Shown here piece after piece: positions 59,751 to 64,000 of a DNA stretch of 64,000 nucleotides. Source of the stretch: Agromyces kandeliae (lineage in GTDB: Bacteria; Actinomycetota; Actinomycetes; Actinomycetales; Microbacteriaceae); the NCBI RefSeq assembly GCF_009674665.1, contig NZ_WKJD01000006.1:1-64000 (forward strand). The letters run 5' to 3'. The translations under genes and the position numbers were made by a program. Under the pieces are notes generated by a model. That model was not told where the DNA came from and did not search any database. It saw only the letters and a list, made by a program, of their open reading frames with translations. Each line of letters begins with the position of its first letter. Positions within the stretch are counted from its first letter, which is position 1.

Positions 59751-60725
59751 TCAGCGCGTCGTGCCGGCCACCTTGGGCAGCGCGCCGCCCGCGGCGGCGT
59801 TGCGGTCGGGGCGGAAGTTGCGGAAGTCGACGCCGGGGATGCCCTGCACGAGGTCGATCTCGTCCTCGATGAGCGCGGCCTCCCACTCCTCGGGACCGAC
59901 GAGCGGCAGGCGCACGCGCGGGCTGCCGATGCGGCCGAGGCCGTGGAGGATGTACTTCGCGGCGACGGTGCCCGGCACGTGCGTCATGACGGCCCGGACG
60001 AGCGGTTCGAGCCGTTGGTGCTCGGCGGTCGCGGCCTTCAGGTCGCCGCGGTTCACGGCGTCGACGATGGTGCGGTACGGGGCGGGGGCGATGTTCGCGG
60101 TCACGCCGATGAGGCCCGTCGCGCCGATCGCGAGGTGCGGGAGCACGTTCGCGTCATCACCCGAGAAGTACATGAGGTCGGTCTGGTTGAGCACCCGGCT
60201 GACCTCGCTGAAGTCGCCCTTGGCGTCCTTGATGGCGAGGATGTTCGGGTGCTTGGCGAGCCGCAGGATCGTCTCGTACTTGATCGGCACGCCGGTTCGG
60301 CCCGGGATGTCGTAGAGGATCACGGGCAGGTCGGTGGCATCCGCGACGAGGCGGAAGTGCGTGAGGATGCCGGCCTGCGTGGGCTTGTTGTAGTACGGCG
60401 TGACGATCATGATGCCGTCGGCGCCCGCCTGCTCGCTGTGCTTGTACAGCTCGATGGCGTGGGCGGTCTCGTTCGACCCGCCGCCGGTGATGATCTTCGC
60501 GCGACCGGCGGCGACGTCCTTGCCGACCTCCACGAGGCGGATCTTCTCGGGGTCGGTGAGGGTCGAGGTCTCGCCCGTGGTGCCGGTGACGACGATGCCG
60601 TCGGCGCCCGCCGAGATGACGTCGTCGATGTGCTTCTCGACGGCCGGCCAATCGACCTCGCCGTCCGCCGTCATCGGCGTGACGAGCGCGACGAGCACCT
60701 GACCGAAGGGATTGACTGCACTCAC
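59751..60725 (-). CDS. dapA: 4-hydroxy-tetrahydrodipicolinate synthase
   Basis: This is the first committed step of lysine/diaminopimelate synthesis, condensing pyruvate with aspartate semialdehyde. The 324-residue chain has Thr49-Thr50 in TGTTGETSTL, Tyr138 in LYDIPGRTG and Schiff-base Lys166 in AIKDAKGD. A C-terminal extension of about 25 residues (DRNAAAGGALPKVAGTTR) goes beyond the usual end. The GTG at 60725 is 7 nt behind TAGCCT (60733-60738): leaderless. Confidence 0.96.
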   Translation of the reverse strand: MSAVNPFGQVLVALVTPMTADGEVDWPAVEKHIDDVISAGADGIVVTGTTGETSTLTDPEKIRLVEVGKDVAAGRAKIITGGGSNETAHAIELYKHSEQAGADGIMIVTPYYNKPTQAGILTHFRLVADATDLPVILYDIPGRTGVPIKYETILRLAKHPNILAIKDAKGDFSEVSRVLNQTDLMYFSGDDANVLPHLAIGATGLIGVTANIAPAPYRTIVDAVNRGDLKAATAEHQRLEPLVRAVMTHVPGTVAAKYILHGLGRIGSPRVRLPLVGPEEWEAALIEDEIDLVQGIPGVDFRNFRPDRNAAAGGALPKVAGTTR

Positions 60726-60849
60726 GCCCTACAGGCTATCGGCTCGCGCCCCGCCGGGCCGCCCCATCTCACCGCTGCTCCGTGGTCTCGGCCGCAGGCC
60801 GTGCATCCCGAAGGAGAATCCACTCGACGCGCCGGGCGCGGATGTCGCG

Positions 60850-61752
60850 TCACGTCGAATCTCCTTCATCGTGCAGCACGACCGGCGTGCCCTGGGGTCG
60901 GCGGCGGGCCAGATGCAGGCCGCGATCGAGCTTCGAGAGGATGGCCGCCTCGACGAGTTCCCACTCGTGCACCACCATCGCGTAGTCGAACCGGAGCGTG
61001 TCGAATCCGTGCGCGGCCGCGACGGCGTCGCGCACCAGGTCCTTGTGGCGCATCGCGGGTCCGTCGTGATTCTGCTTCCCGTCGACCTCGAGGATGAGGC
61101 GGTCGCCGAGCACGAAGTCGACCGTGCCGACGCCCGGAACGGCAACCTGGGAGGCCAGGCCGATGCCCAGACCCCACAGGCGCAGGCGCAGGAGCGACTC
61201 GAGCCCGCTGTCGGCGTTCCACCGCGCGAAATCCACCAGCCGACGTCGGTCGAGCGGGAGCCGAGCGCGAAGCGATGCGAGACCGGCCCGAGTGATGAGG
61301 CGCCTGCGCATCGCGGATTCGAGCGCGACGAAGAACTCCTCGACCCCGAGGCAGCCGAGCACCTGGGCCAGTGCGGCGACGAGCGATACCCGCCCCGCCG
61401 ATTGCGGCATGTCGTTCCAGTGCACGACGCAGCTGCACGCGGAGTGCGGGAGGCCTCGACCGTTCGGACGCATGGCGACATGGACCCGCGTGTGATCGCC
61501 GAGCAGCCACAGCCCCTCGAGCTGCAGGCGCGACACGCAGCCGACCGCGCCGCCGTGTCGCACCGCGGTCGCGACCGACACGCCCGCCTCCGGGGCAGCG
61601 ACCCACCCTGGCCTGAGCCTGACGAGCGCGCCGGCGCGCACGGCGCGGTCGAGGTCGCGTCGTGTGGCGTCGGCGGAGCGGAGCACGTCGCGCACGCGGG
61701 CGACGTCGCCGAGGTCGGTGCACGCGCGATGCAGCAGGTGGGGCTCGGTCAC
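60850..61752 (-). CDS. DUF559 (Vsr-like endonuclease fold) protein with N-terminal AbiEi-like domain
   Basis: A 300-residue protein common in Microbacteriaceae (from memory). The N-terminal part (to about 80) resembles the winged-helix of AbiEi-type antitoxins (ATRRDLDRAVRAGALVRLRPGW). The C-terminal part (about 190-285) has the PD-(D/E)xK-like core VDFVLGDRLILEVDGKQNHD with further basic and aromatic residues, as in DUF559/Vsr nucleases. No toxin or methylase partner lies nearby. The start is uncertain: the GTG at 61752 sits in the loop of a perfect 7-bp hairpin, while an ATG at 61824 lacks a site. Confidence 0.7.
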   Translation of the reverse strand: MTEPHLLHRACTDLGDVARVRDVLRSADATRRDLDRAVRAGALVRLRPGWVAAPEAGVSVATAVRHGGAVGCVSRLQLEGLWLLGDHTRVHVAMRPNGRGLPHSACSCVVHWNDMPQSAGRVSLVAALAQVLGCLGVEEFFVALESAMRRRLITRAGLASLRARLPLDRRRLVDFARWNADSGLESLLRLRLWGLGIGLASQVAVPGVGTVDFVLGDRLILEVDGKQNHDGPAMRHKDLVRDAVAAAHGFDTLRFDYAMVVHEWELVEAAILSKLDRGLHLARRRPQGTPVVLHDEGDST

Positions 61753-61856
61753 GCACCGAGCCTGCTCCTCGCTCGCGGACCCGGGCTCGGATGGCAGCCG
61801 AGGGACGCATCGTCGCGCGCCCATCGCGCTGTGGAGGGGGAGCTGCCCGCACGCGT

Positions 61857-61916
61857 CGAAGGAGGTCCTGGGCGACGCCCCGATTCGCGCCGGCGTGTCG
61901 CCCCGGTTCTCCTTCG
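61857..61916 (-). terminator. Long hairpin behind dfrA
   Basis: CGAAGGAG (61857-61864) pairs with CTCCTTCG (61909-61916), and inside it GGGCGAC (61870-61876) pairs with GTCGCCC (61897-61903). It lies 30 nt beyond the dfrA stop and is a likely transcription end for thyA-dfrA. Confidence 0.5.
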
Positions 61917-61945
61917 CTTCGACGGCCGCGGCCGTGCGACGCGGG

Positions 61946-62473
61946 TCAGCGTGCGTAGGTGAGGAAGCGGTGACGGATGCCGGAACGCGAGTCGTGCCAT
62001 CCGTGCGCAGGATCGGCGGTGACGACGCGCCAGCCCGTCCGGTCGGGCGCGAACGTGTCGCCGTCGACCTCGAGGTCGAGCTCGGTCACCACGAGCCGAT
62101 CGGCGAGGGCGATCGTGCGCGCGAAGAGCTCTGCGCCGCCGATCACCCAGATGCGGTCGTCGGCGTCGGATGCCGCGAGCGCGAGCGCCTCGTCGACCGA
62201 GGCCGCGCGGACCGCTCCGTCGGCGCGCCAGTCGGCCTGCCGGGTGACGACGATGTTCGCCCGGCCCGGGAGCGGCCGGAACCGCTCCGGCAGCGAGTCC
62301 CAGGTGCGGCGCCCCATCACGACCGGCGCGCCGTGCGTGGTCCGCTTGAAGTGCGCGAGGTCCTCGGGCACGTGCCACGGCATGCCGCCGCCCGCCCCGA
62401 TCACTCCCCCGCGCGCTTCCGCCCAGATCAGCCCGATCCGCGGGGCGCCGTCGTCGTCGAACCCGTCGCTCAT
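61946..62473 (-). CDS. dfrA: Dihydrofolate reductase
   Basis: This enzyme regenerates tetrahydrofolate after thymidylate synthesis. The 175-residue chain has the family signatures [45 protein letters not shown] and VIGGAELFA. Its ATG overlaps the thyA stop (ATGA), so both are co-translated. Confidence 0.95.
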   Translation of the reverse strand: MSDGFDDDGAPRIGLIWAEARGGVIGAGGGMPWHVPEDLAHFKRTTHGAPVVMGRRTWDSLPERFRPLPGRANIVVTRQADWRADGAVRAASVDEALALAASDADDRIWVIGGAELFARTIALADRLVVTELDLEVDGDTFAPDRTGWRVVTADPAHGWHDSRSGIRHRFLTYAR

Positions 62474-63279
62474 ACGGCGACGGCCGCGCGGATCGCGGGG
62501 TGGTGCTCGTAGCCGACGACCTCGAAGTCCTCGAACCGGTAGTCGTCGATCGAGTCCGGGCGGCGGGCGATGCGCAGCGTCGGGTACGCGAACGGCTCCC
62601 GTTCGAGCTGGAGGCGCACCTGCTCGACGTGGTTGTCGTAGATGTGGCAGTCGCCGCCCGTCCACACGAAGTCGCCGACCTCGAGCCCGACCTGCTGGGC
62701 GACCATGTGGGTGAGCAGTGCGTAGGAGGCGATGTTGAACGGCACGCCGAGGAAGAGGTCGGCGCTGCGCTGGTAGAGCTGGCACGACAGGCGCCCGTCG
62801 GCGACGTGGAACTGGAACAGCGCGTGGCACGGCGCGAGCGCCATGTCGGGGATGTCGGCCGGGTTCCACGCCGAGACGATGTGTCGACGGGAATCGGGGT
62901 TCGTGCGGATCTGCTCGATGACCTGCGCGACCTGGTCGACCTGGTCGCCCGACGGGGTCGGCCAGCTGCGCCACTGCACCCCGTAGACGGGACCGAGCTC
63001 GCCCGAGGCATCCGCCCACTCGTCCCAGATGGTGACGCCGTGCTCCTGCAGCCAGCCCACGTTCGACTCGCCGCGGAGGAACCAGAGCAGCTCGTAGGCG
63101 ATCGACTTGAAGTGCACGCGCTTGGTCGTGACGAGCGGGAACCCCTGGGACAGGTCGAACCGGATCTGCCGGCCGAACACGCTCCGCGTCCCCGTGCCGG
63201 TCCGGTCGGACTTCGGCGTGCCGTGCTCGAGCACGTCGCGGAGCAGGTCTTCGTACGGGGTCGGGATCGCGCTGGCCAC
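62470..63279 (-). CDS. thyA: Thymidylate synthase
   Basis: This classical folate-dependent enzyme makes dTMP from dUMP. The 269-residue chain has the dUMP-binding [12 protein letters not shown], the nucleophile Cys151 in [12 protein letters not shown], the [22 protein letters not shown] region, and [10 protein letters not shown]. The GTG at 63279 is 7 nt behind TAGCCT (63287-63292): leaderless. The partner dfrA follows directly. Confidence 0.96.
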   Translation of the reverse strand: MASAIPTPYEDLLRDVLEHGTPKSDRTGTGTRSVFGRQIRFDLSQGFPLVTTKRVHFKSIAYELLWFLRGESNVGWLQEHGVTIWDEWADASGELGPVYGVQWRSWPTPSGDQVDQVAQVIEQIRTNPDSRRHIVSAWNPADIPDMALAPCHALFQFHVADGRLSCQLYQRSADLFLGVPFNIASYALLTHMVAQQVGLEVGDFVWTGGDCHIYDNHVEQVRLQLEREPFAYPTLRIARRPDSIDDYRFEDFEVVGYEHHPAIRAAVAV

Positions 63280-63411
63280 GGCGTCAAGGCTACGCCGCCG
63301 GGTGGGCACGGCGGGCACGACAGGCGGGCGGATGCCGCGAGCGCCGCCTTCGCGCGTCACCCGGCGTCACACGGCGTGACCGCGTCCTCCCGCCGGACGT
63401 AGCCTGCATGG

Positions 63412-63915
63412 ATGGACCTCGCGCCCGCCCTCGTCGTCGGCCTGGGCCTGCCCGCGGTCGCACTCCTGGTCGGACTCGCCTGGCGGGCGCGCGACGGGCG
63501 CGTCCGCCGCATCCGGGGCCGGGGCGATGTTCCCGCAGCGGCCGCGTCGGCGATCCACCCGGGCGCGACGGCGTCGGCACCCGAGGCCGAACGGCTCGGA
63601 CTCGCGGGCGACGCGCTCGGCGCCGGGGCCACCCTCGTTCAGTTCTCGACCGAGTTCTGCAGTCGCTGCCCGGGCACGGCCCGCGTGCTCGCGGAGCTCG
63701 CGTCGGAGTACGGCGACGTGCGTCACGTCGACATCGACCTGACCCACCGAGGCGACCTCGCCGACGCGTTCCGCGTGACGCAGACCCCGACCGTCCTCGT
63801 GCTCGGTGCCGACGGACGGGCGACGGCGCGCGTGGCCGGCGTGCCCCGCATCGACGAGCTTCGCGACGAACTCGACACCACCACCGGGAGGTCCCGTGTC
63901 CGCCACCACGCCTGA
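63412..63915 (+). CDS. Membrane-anchored thioredoxin-like protein
   Basis: A 167-residue protein with one N-terminal membrane helix (about residues 4-24) and a thioredoxin fold with the redox motif CSRC (FSTEFCSRCPGTARVLAEL) and the cis-proline loop TQTPTVLVLG. It probably acts in thiol exchange outside the membrane or at its surface; the topology is inferred. TAGCCT (63400-63405) lies 6 nt before the ATG at 63412: leaderless. It is divergent from thyA and overlaps the next gene. Confidence 0.85.
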   Translation: MDLAPALVVGLGLPAVALLVGLAWRARDGRVRRIRGRGDVPAAAASAIHPGATASAPEAERLGLAGDALGAGATLVQFSTEFCSRCPGTARVLAELASEYGDVRHVDIDLTHRGDLADAFRVTQTPTVLVLGADGRATARVAGVPRIDELRDELDTTTGRSRVRHHA

Positions 63916-64000
63916 GTCCGGCGCCGCATCCGCGGGCCGCCCCGGCATCGACCCGCGCGGGCCGCGCTTCTCGGCGGCGATCACCTCGGTCCTGCTGCTC
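63896..64000 (+). CDS. DUF4395-like membrane protein, truncated by the window edge
   Basis: A 35-codon 5' fragment, from the GTG at 63896 (GGAGG 4 nt upstream) to the edge. After a Ser/Ala/Gly-rich start it reads GIDPRGPRFSAAITSVLLL, the typical opening of DUF4395 membrane proteins, whose function is unknown. It overlaps the thioredoxin-like gene by 20 nt. Such pairs occur in other actinobacteria (from memory), which suggests a joint redox role. Confidence 0.65.
   Translation, partial: MSATTPESGAASAGRPGIDPRGPRFSAAITSVLLL

Noticed and set aside
60850..61752. Toxin-antitoxin or restriction system around the DUF559/AbiEi-like protein
   Set aside because: No toxin, methylase or second subunit lies next to it; dapA and dfrA flank it. 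Such proteins are often solitary in this family.

Overview
The window reads as a chromosomal segment of a high-GC Gram-positive actinobacterium, most likely family Microbacteriaceae (Agromyces/Microbacterium-like). This rests on protein style, very high GC, a glutamate-type ABC operon in the order gluA-gluB-gluC-gluD, PriA in place of HisA, a ClgR-DUF3046-recA-recX block, and many genes whose start codon sits 5-8 nt behind a TANNNT box (leaderless genes). It is dense core genome: I find no prophage, insertion sequence, CRISPR array or integron, and no complete RNA gene. The genus is inference.

Layout from left to right. Positions 1-277 carry the promoter and antitermination leader of an rRNA operon that reads leftward out of the window. 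Behind it, mostly on the minus strand, lie a permuted class III CoA-transferase, tyrS, a SatD-like protein with a membrane protein (plus strand), a 3-methyladenine glycosylase, the arginine cluster argC-J-B-D-F-H, a DUF1801 protein, pheS-pheT, the amino-acid ABC transporter, a SpoU-type RNA methyltransferase, infC-rpmI-rplT, DUF1844, an endonuclease VIII-like glycosylase, the giant helicase Lhr, a PLP decarboxylase, an SseB-like protein and hisC-hisB-hisH-priA.

From about 34 kb comes a DNA-repair and envelope block: a LysM protein divergent from lexA, metE/metF, hflX, an RsmC-like methyltransferase, dapF, miaA, miaB, recX, recA, DUF3046 and clgR. After a tripartite tricarboxylate transporter (tctC-B-A) with a divergent CitA/DcuS-type two-component system, the conserved order resumes with cinA, pgsA, ftsK, a GNAT acetyltransferase, rnj, dapA, a DUF559 endonuclease-like protein, dfrA and thyA, and ends with a thioredoxin-like protein and a truncated DUF4395 gene. 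From memory, this order resembles the mycobacterial dapA-rnj-ftsK-pgsA-clgR-recA-miaB-miaA-dapF-hflX-lexA region, so the transporter/sensor block looks inserted.

No obviously novel multi-gene system is present. The signals most worth following are regulatory: a leaderless, arginine-rich 35-codon ORF with a hairpin over its stop codon in front of argC; an AUC start codon for infC with a structured leader; the lysM/lexA control region, which has LexA-like boxes plus a perfect palindrome filling the lysM promoter spacer; a nine-base direct-repeat array between tctC and the sensor kinase; CTTGA repeats around the satD promoter; and a strand- and frame-independent excess of the word GGATGCC.
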